Part shown: piece after piece, positions 1 to 10,437 of the stretch
Layout of the letters: each line of letters opens with the position of its first letter
Position numbering within the stretch: the stretch's first letter is position 1
Assembly: GCA_966424055.1 (NCBI GenBank)
Contig: CBJLMB010000001.1
Span: 310,001-374,000, forward strand
Reading direction: 5' to 3'
DNA from: Deminuibacter sp966424055
GTDB taxonomy: Bacteria > Bacteroidota > Bacteroidia > Chitinophagales > Chitinophagaceae
DNA: 64,000 nucleotides
Notes under the pieces: generated by a model
Told to the model about the DNA's origin: nothing
The model's input: the letters and a program-made list of their open reading frames with translations, nothing else
The model's database searches: none
Program-made: the position numbers and the translations under genes

Positions 1-2142
1 TATGATAAAAAAGCATTACAGGAAGAACTGAATGATCTGCTGCGCCCCCTGCCCAATAAAAAATTCCTGGGCATGCGCATGAAATTGTTTTTTTATAACC
101 TGGCCGGCAATCCTAAAAAGAAAGGATTGTTTTCCTGGATTAAGAACAAATGGGGTGAACCGCCCGTGCTGGCCAGCAGTGTGAATTTTGAAAAGAACAG
201 CCAGGTATTGCAGAACAGGATGGAGAACAGGGGATACTTTAATACAGCGTTGTCTTTCGACACCGTGAACAACCACAAAAAGCTCAGCGCAACGTATACT
301 GTAACCGTGTACCCGCAGTACACCATCAGGAAAGTAACATTCCCAACCGATTCCAGTGCCATTAGCAAACAGCTGGCCAGCCTGCAGCGGCGTTCATTGC
401 TGCGGCCTGGCAGGCCATATGATCTCGACCAGGTGAAAAATGAATACGACCGGATAGACAAACGGTTAAAAGAAAGAGGCTATTATTATTTCAACCCCGA
501 TTACCTGATAACAGATATAGATTCCTCTGTGGGCGGTCATAAGCTGGATATGAACCTGAAACTAAAGAACGAAACACCCGACCAGGCGAAAGATGTATAC
601 CGGATCAATGATGTGGTGGTATTTGCTGACTATAACCTGCGCAACGATACCGCTGTCGAAGCGGCGAAAGCACATTCGGTAAAATGGGATAATTATTATA
701 TCTATGATCCACGCAAAAAATTCAATCCCAAAATATTCAGTCGCACACTGGTATTTAAACCTGGTGATATTTACAACAGGGAAGCACACAATCTTTCCCT
801 GAACAGGCTGGTAAGCCTGGGGATATACAAATTTGTAAAAGCCCGTTTCCAGGAAGTGGATACTACCAGCGATCCCCGGCTGAACACCTTTTATTACCTC
901 ACGCCGGCCCCCAAAAAATCTATCAGACTGGAAGTAGGGGGTTTAACCAAATCAAACAATGCGAATGGTGGAGAGGTATCGCTCAGCTGGCGCAACCGGA
1001 ATTTCTTTAAAGGCGCCGAGCTGTTCACTGCAAGCCTTTACGGTGGCTTTGAAAAACAGATAGCCGCACAGCAGAAAAGCGTAAATACCACACGTGGAGG
1101 CATCGATTTAAACCTGGTTGTGCCAAGGGTGATAGGGCCGGTGAGCTTTAGAACCAATGGCAATTTTGTGCCGCAAACAAAATTCAACCTGGGATATGAA
1201 CTGTACAATCGTACAGACCAGTATACGCTCAGCTCATTTAAAGCAAGTGCCGGTTACCTGTGGAAAGAAACATTGCAGAAAGAGCACCAGCTGAATATCA
1301 TTTCCATCAACTATGTAAAGCCCACCAATATCAATCCTGATTTTCAAAAAGGGCTTGATACCAATATTACACTGGCCCGCAGTATCGAACGGCAGTTTAT
1401 CATAGGCTCCAGTTATAATTTCAATATCAATACACAGGCTGCCCCCAACCGCAAACGGAATAATTACTATTTCAATGCCAATGTAGACCTGTCGGGCAAT
1501 ATACTGGGCCTGGTAACCGGCGCGAATATAAAAGATGGAAAGGAGAAAAAGATATTCAATACCCCGTTCTCGCAGTACAGCCGGCTGGAGCTGGATTTCA
1601 GGCATTACCTGCGTATCGGCAGGAAAAGAAATATGCTGGCCAGCAGGATACTCACGGGTGTTGGTTATGCATATGGCAACAGTGTGACCATGCCTTTTGT
1701 GAAAGAATTCTTTGCCGGTGGTGTCAATGATATCCGTGCATTCCGTGCACGATCGCTGGGGCCGGGTAATTATTACGGCGGCAATGCAGCTATACAGGGC
1801 TTTTTGCCTGATCAGCCCGGCGATGTTAAGCTGCTGCTGACAACAGAGCTGCGTGCAAAATTATTTTCTATCCTGTATGGCGCATTGTTTGTAGACGCAG
1901 GCAATGTATGGACGCTGCGCACTGATCCTTCGCGGCCCGATAGCAAGTTTGGCAGCGATTTTCTTTCACAGATGGCAGTGGGCACCGGTGCCGGGTTACG
2001 TGTAGACATCAGCTTTTTTGTATTGCGACTGGATGTGGCTGTCCCTGTTCGCAAACCCTTTAACCCCCCTGGACAAAAATGGGAATGGGATCTTGGGCAT
2101 AAGAACGTGGTATATAACCTGGCTATCGGCTATCCTTTCTGA
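1..2142 (+). CDS. Omp85/TamA-family outer membrane protein (TamL-like), 5' partial
   Basis: The frame is open from the first base, so the N-terminus (signal peptide, first POTRA) lies outside the window. About 713 codons remain. Visible POTRA-like repeats include YTIRKVTFP near the start and a later segment beginning YRINDVVVFADYN. From about residue 300 the protein alternates beta strands and turns typical of a 16-stranded Omp85 barrel, and it ends in aromatic Phe (NLAIGYPF), the usual C-terminal signal for barrel insertion. Omp85/BamA/TamA proteins insert or translocate proteins at the outer membrane. In Bacteroidota the lipoprotein version is called TamL and pairs with TamB, which cannot be seen here. 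TamL versus another BamA paralogue cannot be settled without the N-terminus. Confidence 0.85.
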   Translation, partial: YDKKALQEELNDLLRPLPNKKFLGMRMKLFFYNLAGNPKKKGLFSWIKNKWGEPPVLASSVNFEKNSQVLQNRMENRGYFNTALSFDTVNNHKKLSATYTVTVYPQYTIRKVTFPTDSSAISKQLASLQRRSLLRPGRPYDLDQVKNEYDRIDKRLKERGYYYFNPDYLITDIDSSVGGHKLDMNLKLKNETPDQAKDVYRINDVVVFADYNLRNDTAVEAAKAHSVKWDNYYIYDPRKKFNPKIFSRTLVFKPGDIYNREAHNLSLNRLVSLGIYKFVKARFQEVDTTSDPRLNTFYYLTPAPKKSIRLEVGGLTKSNNANGGEVSLSWRNRNFFKGAELFTASLYGGFEKQIAAQQKSVNTTRGGIDLNLVVPRVIGPVSFRTNGNFVPQTKFNLGYELYNRTDQYTLSSFKASAGYLWKETLQKEHQLNIISINYVKPTNINPDFQKGLDTNITLARSIERQFIIGSSYNFNINTQAAPNRKRNNYYFNANVDLSGNILGLVTGANIKDGKEKKIFNTPFSQYSRLELDFRHYLRIGRKRNMLASRILTGVGYAYGNSVTMPFVKEFFAGGVNDIRAFRARSLGPGNYYGGNAAIQGFLPDQPGDVKLLLTTELRAKLFSILYGALFVDAGNVWTLRTDPSRPDSKFGSDFLSQMAVGTGAGLRVDISFFVLRLDVAVPVRKPFNPPGQKWEWDLGHKNVVYNLAIGYPF

Positions 2143-2326
2143 TCGTACATTATACACCGCGGGTAATTCGTGGCTGAAAGGCCATCTTCGAATATGCCTG
2201 GCTGCGATTCACCACCCATGGCTGGTGGCTTGCTGTTTATCCCGGTAAAACACAGTAACCGGCAACCTGGTTTATTGGCTATTTCCCGCAGCCTGTTTAC
2301 TTTTGGCCCTTTATTTTATATCCGTA

Positions 2327-5197
2327 ATGGCATCAACGACGAACAGGAATCATAAAACCGTTTTACTTTTTTCACCCCAGCGTTTGCTAACCGATCATAT
2401 TCTGCTGGAATCATTGCATATCATCAGGTACGAAAAACAGGTGGATTATGTTACCAGCCGCCTGGATGCACTGGAAATAAAGGAGTATTATGCGCATTTA
2501 CCCAAACCGGTAAAAGAGGCAATGCTGTACTTTAACAGGGATGGCATAAAAGAGATCAAAGAACAGATCGATGCACGGTATACCAGGCAGAAGCCGGATA
2601 TTGTTTTTGAAGCATATTACAAAAATGCGGTTACCCGCCGTTTACATGAACTGATGGAACCATTGAAAAACCTTTCAGAACAGGTTAGCTGGTACCATAA
2701 AATACAGGGCGAACAAGGCCGGTACACTACGGGCAGTTGTTCCTTCAGCGCATTGCGGCCTTTGTTGCAGTTCGAAGTAACCAGGAATGAAGCACAGGCG
2801 CTCCAACTGAATACCCTGGTACATATCAATGGCCAGACTTTCCCGGCAGATGTATTTCAGCGGCATCATTTTTTCCTGGAGAAAGAACAGGAATATTTTT
2901 TACTCACTTACACCGATTACCTAACGCTGGAATGGCTGGAGCAAAACACACCTCATCGCTATGCTCATCAGCCGGAAGCTTTTGCCGCTGAAATACTGGC
3001 AAAGCTGGAAACCAATTACCCGGTGAACCGGAATAACCTGTTTGCAAAAAATGAAATTGCCGTAAAGCCGGTGAACCGGATCACCTTGAGTGAAATATAT
3101 CCCGATTACCTGGTATTTACCCCGCAATGGCTGTATGATGGTTTCCTGGTAGAAGGCGCCTGGAGCGAGACCACTGAAATAACCCGCAATGGTACCGCCT
3201 ACCTGATCCGGCGCGACAGGGAAACTGAAACGGCTTTTATACAATTGCTGGAATCATTGCACGAGCATTTTCCGCAACAGAAAAAAGGGTATTATTTTCT
3301 GTCATTTGCGGATGCCAAGAAAAAGCAATGGTTTTTAAAAGTGTATCACCGCCTGCTGGAACTGGATATACAGGTGGCCGGTATGGATATGTTACAACAT
3401 TTCCGTTACTCCTCTCATAAACTGGTTACTGTTGCCGGTATACAAAAAGAAGACGAGCATACCGTAACACTTCAAATGAAGGTAAGCTTCGGGAAGGAAG
3501 ATATTTCTTTAACCGAACTGCAAAAACTGCTGCAGGCGCGACAACATATTTTATTGCTGAAAGATGGTACGCTTGGTGTGCTGGATGATGAATGGTTGCA
3601 GCAATATGCTACCATTCTGCGCCATGGAAAAATCAGCAAATCTGCTATCCAGGTATCAAGATGGCTGGCATTTTGCGAGCAGGAGCGCAGCGAAGAAAGG
3701 CAGGTGCTGAAACCGGTACTGCACCAAAGCTGGTGGGAGAAATGGCAGTTATGGCAGCAGGAAAACAGTATTGTACTGCCTGTGCCCGACACAGTGAAAG
3801 CAACCCTGCGGCCTTACCAGCAAAAAGGCTTTGAATGGATGGCATTGCTGGCCGAAGCCGGCGCAGGCGCCTGCCTGGCTGATGATATGGGTTTGGGAAA
3901 AACATTGCAGTCCATCTGCTTTCTGGCGCACCGTACACAACAGCAGCCTGCTGTACGGCACCTGATCATCTGCCCTTCATCACTTATTTACAACTGGCAG
4001 CAGGAGCTGAAGAAATTCGCCCCGCATTTAAAAACACTGCTATACTATGGCGCCGGCCGTAACCAGGCAGCGCTCACCAGGAATAACCACCAGGTGGTGA
4101 TCACAACCTATGGAACGGTGCGTGCTGATATCGAATACATGAGCACGCTGCAGTTTGATGTGATTATACTGGATGAAAGTCATCATATTAAAAACCCTGC
4201 GGCGCAGATCACGCGTGCGGTTAACCGCCTGCAATCTGCTACAGCTGTGGCTTTGAGCGGTACACCGGTGATGAATAACACATTCGACCTGTATGCGCAG
4301 CTCAATTTCCTATTGCCTGGTGTGTTTGGCAACCGTGAATTTTTTAAAAGAGAATATGCCGATGCCATCGACAGGGAAAGAGATGCCTATAAAATAAAAG
4401 AACTGCAGAAGCTGACCGCGCCTTTTATCCTGCGTCGGACCAAACAGCAGGTTGCTGCAGATCTTCCACCCAAAACAGAAATGATCATGTGGTGCGAAAT
4501 GGGCGCCGCACAAAAAGCATTGTACGATGAAATAAAAACAGGTATCCGCAGCAGTGTATTCCTCAATATCCAGAATGAAGGGCTTGGTAAAAGCACTATT
4601 GCATTGCTGCAGGGCATGCTGAAGCTGCGGCAGCTATGCAACTCACCGCTGCTGCTTTCGGCAGCAGAACAAACCTGTACCGATTCTATCAAAACTGAAC
4701 TGCTGATGGATGAGCTGTGCAATAACCTGAAAGACCATAAGGTACTGGTGTTTTCACAGTTCTCCAGTATGCTGTCGCTGCTGGCAGAAGCCTGTCAAAA
4801 AGAAAATATTGCCTATTATCATTTCGACGGACAAACACCGCCTGCAAAAAGGGCTGAAATGGCCAATGCATTCCAGGAAGAAGGTAATAAAGTAAATGTG
4901 TTCCTCATCAGCCTGAAAGCAGGCAATGCAGGCTTAAACCTCACCGCTGCCGATTATGTATTTCTCTTCGATCCCTGGTGGAACACAGCAGTACAACAAC
5001 AGGCAATTGACCGAGCGCACCGTATAGGACAAAAGAAAAATGTATTTGCCTATAAAATGATCTGCCGCGATACTATTGAAGAAAAGATCATTCAGCTACA
5101 ACAACAAAAACAGCAGCTGGCTGCAGAGCTGGTAACAGAAGAAGAAAGTTTTGTAAAATCATTGACCGAAGAAGATATCGCCTATTTATTCAGTTGA
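2327..5197 (+). CDS. SNF2-family DEAD/DEAH-box helicase
   Basis: A 956-residue SNF2-type (Rad54/HepA-like) ATPase. The N-terminal ~480 residues are family-specific and show no SWIM zinc finger that I can recognise. The helicase core follows: Walker A ADDMGLGKT at about residue 518, DESHHIKN (motif II) at about 616, ALSGTPV (motif III), and in the second lobe VLVFSQFSSML and DRAHRIGQ (motif VI) near 895. Such proteins translocate on duplex DNA and displace bound proteins such as RNA polymerase. I start at ATG 2327; an in-frame TTG 24 bases upstream gives a longer frame but has nothing to recommend it. The gene stands alone, 184 bases after the Omp85 gene and 169 before the sigma factor. Confidence 0.9.
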   Translation: MASTTNRNHKTVLLFSPQRLLTDHILLESLHIIRYEKQVDYVTSRLDALEIKEYYAHLPKPVKEAMLYFNRDGIKEIKEQIDARYTRQKPDIVFEAYYKNAVTRRLHELMEPLKNLSEQVSWYHKIQGEQGRYTTGSCSFSALRPLLQFEVTRNEAQALQLNTLVHINGQTFPADVFQRHHFFLEKEQEYFLLTYTDYLTLEWLEQNTPHRYAHQPEAFAAEILAKLETNYPVNRNNLFAKNEIAVKPVNRITLSEIYPDYLVFTPQWLYDGFLVEGAWSETTEITRNGTAYLIRRDRETETAFIQLLESLHEHFPQQKKGYYFLSFADAKKKQWFLKVYHRLLELDIQVAGMDMLQHFRYSSHKLVTVAGIQKEDEHTVTLQMKVSFGKEDISLTELQKLLQARQHILLLKDGTLGVLDDEWLQQYATILRHGKISKSAIQVSRWLAFCEQERSEERQVLKPVLHQSWWEKWQLWQQENSIVLPVPDTVKATLRPYQQKGFEWMALLAEAGAGACLADDMGLGKTLQSICFLAHRTQQQPAVRHLIICPSSLIYNWQQELKKFAPHLKTLLYYGAGRNQAALTRNNHQVVITTYGTVRADIEYMSTLQFDVIILDESHHIKNPAAQITRAVNRLQSATAVALSGTPVMNNTFDLYAQLNFLLPGVFGNREFFKREYADAIDRERDAYKIKELQKLTAPFILRRTKQQVAADLPPKTEMIMWCEMGAAQKALYDEIKTGIRSSVFLNIQNEGLGKSTIALLQGMLKLRQLCNSPLLLSAAEQTCTDSIKTELLMDELCNNLKDHKVLVFSQFSSMLSLLAEACQKENIAYYHFDGQTPPAKRAEMANAFQEEGNKVNVFLISLKAGNAGLNLTAADYVFLFDPWWNTAVQQQAIDRAHRIGQKKNVFAYKMICRDTIEEKIIQLQQQKQQLAAELVTEEESFVKSLTEEDIAYLFS

Positions 5198-5366
5198 TCA
5201 GTTTAATCAGATAGAATTAAGTTATAATATGCGCTTTGCCTTAACGGCTGATCGCCGCAAACCCGCAGCGGCAGGGCAATAGCGCGTTTGCCATGAAGTC
5301 ATTTGGTAATCAATCGTTGCAGTGATGCGCGGGGTTTGTTAATAATTTATTAATGGGTGCCATTCT

Positions 5367-5996
5367 GTGCAGCCGCCGGTGCTAGAGTATTTTGCGGCAC
5401 CTTATCACACGGCAGTGCGTATACCCGATGAAATAGAACTTTGGCAAAAACTGACAGAAGGAGATGCTGCGGGCTTTCGCGACCTGTTTAATCTTTTCTG
5501 GGAACCTTTGTTCCAGTATGCCTATAAGATACTCAAAAGCAGGCAGGATGCAGAAGAGCAGGTGCAGGAATTGTTCATACATATATGGCAAAAAAAAGAC
5601 AGCCTACCGCAGGTTGCTTCGGTTGCTGCCTATCTTACTACAGCGCTAAAAAACCGCCTGCTTAATCAATTGTCCAGGAAGCCGCTTGTTACCATACCTG
5701 TTGAACAGATCGCACGCAATGGTGATATTCTACAAACTTACCAGTCATCTTCTTCAGAAAACAACAGTGATAACAGGTTGCTGCATTCCCTGTCCATGCA
5801 TCTGCCTGAAAAGATGCGTTATGTATATATCCGGCATCAGCTGGAAGGTTGCAGCATCAGGGAGATCGCTTGCGATACCGGCAATTCAGAACAAACTATC
5901 CGTAATCAACTGGCCAATGCCATCAAAAAAATGAGCCTGATGTACCGCGAGCAGCTCATTGTAGCCTTGTTGTTATTGCTGTTAAACATTTGTTAA
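5367..5996 (+). CDS. ECF-type RNA polymerase sigma factor (Bacteroidota sigma-70 expansion family)
   Basis: A 209-residue sigma factor with sigma region 2 at about 35-80 (FNLFWEPLFQYAYKILKS) and region 4 helix-turn-helix at about 140-190 (EGCSIREIACDTGNSEQTIR). It would direct RNA polymerase to the promoter of its own transport locus and be held by the FecR protein encoded next (65-base gap), as in FecIR or HTCS-free Sus loci. The start is GTG 5367; the nearby ATG at 5353 is out of frame and stops quickly. Unusually, the last 13 residues (197-209, LIVALLLLLLNIC) form a strongly hydrophobic tail after region 4, which could touch the membrane. Confidence 0.9.
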   Translation: MQPPVLEYFAAPYHTAVRIPDEIELWQKLTEGDAAGFRDLFNLFWEPLFQYAYKILKSRQDAEEQVQELFIHIWQKKDSLPQVASVAAYLTTALKNRLLNQLSRKPLVTIPVEQIARNGDILQTYQSSSSENNSDNRLLHSLSMHLPEKMRYVYIRHQLEGCSIREIACDTGNSEQTIRNQLANAIKKMSLMYREQLIVALLLLLLNIC

Positions 5997-6061
5997 TGGA
6001 GTATTGCCGATGGTTAAAGCAGAACAGCACTGTGTCATGATGACAAACCATTTCATTTTCA

Positions 6062-6988
6062 TTGCAGGCAGACAAGCACATACAATTATTACTGGAGAAA
6101 TACAGGCAGGGGCAGGCATCGCCGGAAGAAATTGAAACACTGGAAAACTGGCTGGATGCCATGGCTGCTGAGGGCAGGCCGTTTCAGTTTGCAGATGACA
6201 ACGAAAAACAAGCGATCAAGCATCATATTGAATCAGCTGTTTTTACTGCACCATTAAAAAGATCGCTGCCATGGCTCAGGTATTTTTCTGTAGCTGCTGC
6301 ATTATTGCTGGTAGCGGCAATGGTTTACCTGTTTGCTTATCCCGGTGAAATAAGCGTTGTAAGTGCGCCCGGTAGCACCCGGCAATACCGCCTTCCCGAT
6401 GGCACCATCCTCTGGCTGAATAACAATACAGAACTGCGTTACAATAAAAATTTTGCAAACAACAGAAAAATTGAACTGGTGAAAGGCGAGGCTTTTTTTG
6501 ATGTGAAAAAAGATCCCGCACATCCATTTATCATTCAAACAAAAGAGATACTCACCACCGTGCTGGGTACTTCCTTCTCTGTAAAACTGGTGAAAGCCAC
6601 AGGCGATATCAAAGTATCAGTGGTAACAGGAAAAGTACAGGTTAGCCATAATGGCGATACACTGGGCACATTAAGATCACTGCAACGGTTGAAATATAAC
6701 AAAGCATCCGGCCATGCTTCCCTTGATACTGTACTGAACGGCGAGGCCAACGGATGGATCACCGATAATATACTTATGGAAAACGCCTCATTACCCGAGG
6801 TAGTACAATGGCTCGAAGATCATTTCCGCGTTAAAGTAGAAAATCACCGGTCTGCCTACCGCGGCGAATATTACCTGCAGGTTAAAAAAGATATCAGCCT
6901 GCCGGAAGTATTGCAAATACTCAATTTAACCAGTGGAGGCCACCAGGTACAGTTCTTACTGAAGAACCAGACTGTGCTAGTTCAATAA
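6062..6988 (+). CDS. FecR-family anti-sigma factor
   Basis: A 308-residue single-pass inner membrane protein. The cytoplasmic N-terminus (1-73) would bind the sigma factor; a transmembrane helix lies at about 74-92; the periplasmic FecR domain (about 98-195) contains APGSTRQYRLPDGTILWLN and VKGEAFFDVKKD; a DUF4974 domain (about 235-305) closes the protein and would read the STN domain of the receptor encoded next. The frame opens at TTG 6062; the ATGs at 6037 and 6040 are out of frame and a GTG at 6032 hits a stop after one codon, so a TTG start is the simplest reading. Only 20 bases separate it from the SusC gene, which suggests co-transcription. Confidence 0.92.
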   Translation: MQADKHIQLLLEKYRQGQASPEEIETLENWLDAMAAEGRPFQFADDNEKQAIKHHIESAVFTAPLKRSLPWLRYFSVAAALLLVAAMVYLFAYPGEISVVSAPGSTRQYRLPDGTILWLNNNTELRYNKNFANNRKIELVKGEAFFDVKKDPAHPFIIQTKEILTTVLGTSFSVKLVKATGDIKVSVVTGKVQVSHNGDTLGTLRSLQRLKYNKASGHASLDTVLNGEANGWITDNILMENASLPEVVQWLEDHFRVKVENHRSAYRGEYYLQVKKDISLPEVLQILNLTSGGHQVQFLLKNQTVLVQ

Positions 6989-7008
6989 AAAATAAAAAGT
7001 AGCCAAAT

Positions 7009-10000
7009 ATGAAGCCATCGTTACCAGCTACGAGAGCAACCCGTTTGCTTTCCGGTATGGGTATTGTGTTGTGCCTGTCTGCAGGCCCTGACATAGTGCG
7101 GGCACAAACATCAGACCCTCTTAAACTGTCTATCAGTGTGAATGAATCGAAGCAACCCCTGGAAAAGATCCTGAAAAACATTGCAGCCAATGCGCAGGTG
7201 AAGTTTGCGTACGATGTAAATGAAATCAGGAAATACACCATTACCCTTCGGGAGAAAAAAGAGCTGACCATTGATGAGCTGCTGAAAAAAGTATTGCAGC
7301 AAACCGGGCTGGTATATGAAAGCCACGCCAATACTATTGTTATTTATCCTAAAGATGGCACACCGGTATCCGGTACTTCACTCAATGCAGGCAATACCGT
7401 TCAGTTTGCCGGGTATGTAGTACAGAAAAAAACATTTGCAGGTACTGTTTCAGATGAGAAAGGCCCTTTGCAGAATGCCAGTGTTTATATTAAAGGAACA
7501 ACGCACGGAACGGTAACAGATGCCAATGGTAATTTCAGTATACAATCAGATGACGATGTGGTCACTGTTGTTGTATCCCTCATCGGCTACCATACAAAAG
7601 AGATGGTATTAAAACAGGGCGAAGACAACCATATTGTACTGAAACAGGAAAGTACCACGCTGGATTCTGTAGTGGTGGTAGGTTATGGTACACAAAAAAG
7701 ACTGAATATTACCGGTGCCATTGCCGAGGCAAAACTGGATCATCTCAGTTCCCGTTCAGTGGGCTCTGTGGCAGAAGCATTGCAGGGCAAGGCTCCGGGC
7801 GTAGTGGTACAGGATGAAGGTGGCGACCCTACTTCGCAGCCAAGGATCAATATCCGCGGGATCGGCGGTATCAATGGTGAATCTGTGCTGTATGTGGTGG
7901 ATGGATCAATTTTTAACGGCACACCTGCACTGAACCCGAACGAGATAGAATCGATCTCTGTATTAAAAGATGCCGCTGCTGCTATTTATGGTGCAAGGGC
8001 CTCGGGAGGTGTGGTACTGATCACCACTAAAAAAGGAAAGTCTGGCACTGCATCTGTTACGCTTGATGCCAAATTCGGTATGCAGCATGCATGGCGTAAA
8101 CTGCAGGCCTTGAATGCAAAGGAATTTGCTGACGTAGAAAACCAGGCCGCAGACAATGCCGGTAAACCCAGGCTGGATGCGTTTAATGCAACGGTTTATC
8201 CTGATGGACAGATCACCCGCACCAACTGGATAGATGATATTTTCCGCACAGGACATATACAGGATTACAATATCGGTATAAGCAGCGGTAATGATAAGTC
8301 CAGGTACTTCATGGGTTTCGGGTACCGTAAAAATGAAGGTATACTGCTGAACACTTATGCTGACAGGTATTCTTTCCGCCTCAATTCTGATCACCAGGTA
8401 AAACCCTGGCTGAAGCTGGGCGAGAACCTTTCTTTCTCCCGCACCAATGGCAATTATAATGTAAGCACGACGAATGATGCTTATACCGGCGCAATTTTAT
8501 CGGCAATTTACTACCCGCCGAATGTGGCGCCTTATAATCCCGATGGAAGCTTTGCCGGTTTACCCGCTCAATATGCCGGTGCATACGGCGACGTGATCAA
8601 TCCCGTAGCTTACCTGCTGCGTAAAGATGATAAGAACCCGATCAATACCCTGGTGGCTAACCCATATGCGGAGATCAGGTTGCTGCGCGGACTGGTTTTC
8701 CGATCCAACTTTGCTTATACGCTCAACTTCAGCACCGAAAAAGAATTTCAGCCGCGCATACTGGAGATAGGTAAAATTTTCGACTTCAATAAACTTTCCC
8801 AGAACATTAAAAGCGGAACCAATATACTGGCTGAACAAACATTGAGTTACAACAGATCATTCGGCCTGCATAACCTGACTGCACTGGCCGGTTACGCCTA
8901 TCAGCAGGATGAGGTGAACAACCTGAAAGTATATGTGCAGAATTTTGCAGATGAAAGTCAGTCATACCGCTACCTGCAAAATGGTAACGACCTGTTCAAA
9001 CCATACAGCGACCGTATACGCTGGGGCCTGATTTCTTATTTCGGCAGGATAAATTATGATTACGACAGCCGTTATATCATCAGCCTGCTGGGCCGTCGCG
9101 ATGGATCTTCCCTGGTTAGTAAAGATCACCGGTACGAAAATTATTATTCTGTATCCGGTGGATGGGTGGTGAACCGTGAGCATTTCCTGAGTGGCGCAAA
9201 ATGGCTGAACAACCTGAAACTGCGCGCCAGCTACGGTTTAATCGGTAACCTGGGTAGTATACCTGCCACAGCTGTTAGCCCGCTGCTGGATCCAGTGCAG
9301 GTTTACATGGGCCAAACGCCCACCATGTTAACGGGCTATGTTGCCAATACCCTGGCCAACCCCAACCTGAAATGGGCCAATTCAAGACAATCAAATTTTG
9401 GTCTCGATATTACCGTGCTTAAAAATAGGTTGTCACTGATGGCTGACTACTATATCAAAAATACCGAGAACATGCTGATGCTGGCTTCAACACCCAGCAC
9501 TACCGGGGCTACCAACGGACAATATGTGAACGGCGGCACCGCACGTGACCAGGGTATTGAACTGGGACTGAATTACAATGATCATGTAGGCAAGGATTTT
9601 CAATACAGCATCAATGCATCGGTAACAACTATCAACAACAAGCTGATATCATTGCCCGGCGGTAATAAAAGCATGTCTACTTCCAATATCAATGTGAGAA
9701 GTACGCTTACACCGCTGGCGGTACAGGTTGGGCAACCGCTGTATTCTTACTACGTTATTAAAACAGCAGGTTTGTTTCAGTCGCAGGATGAAGTGAACAA
9801 CTATAAAAATAAAAACGGCCAGCTGATACAGCCCAATGCCAAACCCGGTGATATGCGTTTTGTTGATGCCAATGGCGATGGTAAAATAGACAATAATGAC
9901 AGGGTGATCGTAGGAAGTGCCTATCCCAAATTCAATTACAGCTTCAGTTTTAACGCCAGCTACAAAGGTTTTGACATCAATATATTCGCCCAGGGTGTAA

Positions 10001-10419
10001 GTGGTAACAAACTGTTCAATGCATTAAAGTATACTGCAATGAACCCCAGTATCGGTACCAATTACAATATGCTGAAAGGTATCCTGAATGCATGGACGCC
10101 TACCAATACCAACACCAATATACCGCGTGTTTCTTCCAGTGATGCCAATGGTAATTATGGCAATACATCTGACTGGTATGTTGAAAACGGTTCTTATCTG
10201 CGTATTAAGAACGTAATACTGGGATATACACTTCCCAAACAGTTAACAGATAAGGCAGGGTTAAATACCATAAGGGTATATGTTACTGCCAACAACCTGC
10301 TCACTTTTACCGGATACAAAGGTTTCGATCCTGAAGTGGGTATGGATAATTATGGTATTGACCTGGCCCGTTATCCGCAGGCAAGATCATTTATGCTGGG
10401 TCTGAACGTTAATTTTTAA
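7009..10419 (+). CDS. SusC/RagA-family TonB-linked outer membrane receptor with STN domain
   Basis: A 1136-residue TonB-dependent transducer. Order: signal peptide (1 to about 32, ending IVRAQ); STN signalling domain (about 45-115, PLEKILKNIAANAQVKFAYD); carboxypeptidase-regulatory-like domain (about 143-205, GTVSDEKGPLQNASVYIKGT); SusC signature and plug (about 218-345, VVVVGYGTQKR, SVLKDAAAAIYGARASGGVV); then a ~790-residue barrel ending FMLGLNVNF. The STN domain marks it as a receptor that signals through FecR to the sigma factor encoded upstream. With SusD (18 bases downstream) it would form the lidded importer. The substrate cannot be read from the barrel; the linked phosphodiesterase-phosphatase gene hints at phosphate esters. 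Confidence 0.95.
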   Translation: MKPSLPATRATRLLSGMGIVLCLSAGPDIVRAQTSDPLKLSISVNESKQPLEKILKNIAANAQVKFAYDVNEIRKYTITLREKKELTIDELLKKVLQQTGLVYESHANTIVIYPKDGTPVSGTSLNAGNTVQFAGYVVQKKTFAGTVSDEKGPLQNASVYIKGTTHGTVTDANGNFSIQSDDDVVTVVVSLIGYHTKEMVLKQGEDNHIVLKQESTTLDSVVVVGYGTQKRLNITGAIAEAKLDHLSSRSVGSVAEALQGKAPGVVVQDEGGDPTSQPRINIRGIGGINGESVLYVVDGSIFNGTPALNPNEIESISVLKDAAAAIYGARASGGVVLITTKKGKSGTASVTLDAKFGMQHAWRKLQALNAKEFADVENQAADNAGKPRLDAFNATVYPDGQITRTNWIDDIFRTGHIQDYNIGISSGNDKSRYFMGFGYRKNEGILLNTYADRYSFRLNSDHQVKPWLKLGENLSFSRTNGNYNVSTTNDAYTGAILSAIYYPPNVAPYNPDGSFAGLPAQYAGAYGDVINPVAYLLRKDDKNPINTLVANPYAEIRLLRGLVFRSNFAYTLNFSTEKEFQPRILEIGKIFDFNKLSQNIKSGTNILAEQTLSYNRSFGLHNLTALAGYAYQQDEVNNLKVYVQNFADESQSYRYLQNGNDLFKPYSDRIRWGLISYFGRINYDYDSRYIISLLGRRDGSSLVSKDHRYENYYSVSGGWVVNREHFLSGAKWLNNLKLRASYGLIGNLGSIPATAVSPLLDPVQVYMGQTPTMLTGYVANTLANPNLKWANSRQSNFGLDITVLKNRLSLMADYYIKNTENMLMLASTPSTTGATNGQYVNGGTARDQGIELGLNYNDHVGKDFQYSINASVTTINNKLISLPGGNKSMSTSNINVRSTLTPLAVQVGQPLYSYYVIKTAGLFQSQDEVNNYKNKNGQLIQPNAKPGDMRFVDANGDGKIDNNDRVIVGSAYPKFNYSFSFNASYKGFDINIFAQGVSGNKLFNALKYTAMNPSIGTNYNMLKGILNAWTPTNTNTNIPRVSSSDANGNYGNTSDWYVENGSYLRIKNVILGYTLPKQLTDKAGLNTIRVYVTANNLLTFTGYKGFDPEVGMDNYGIDLARYPQARSFMLGLNVNF

Positions 10420-10437
10420 ACAGGTTAAACAGTACGT

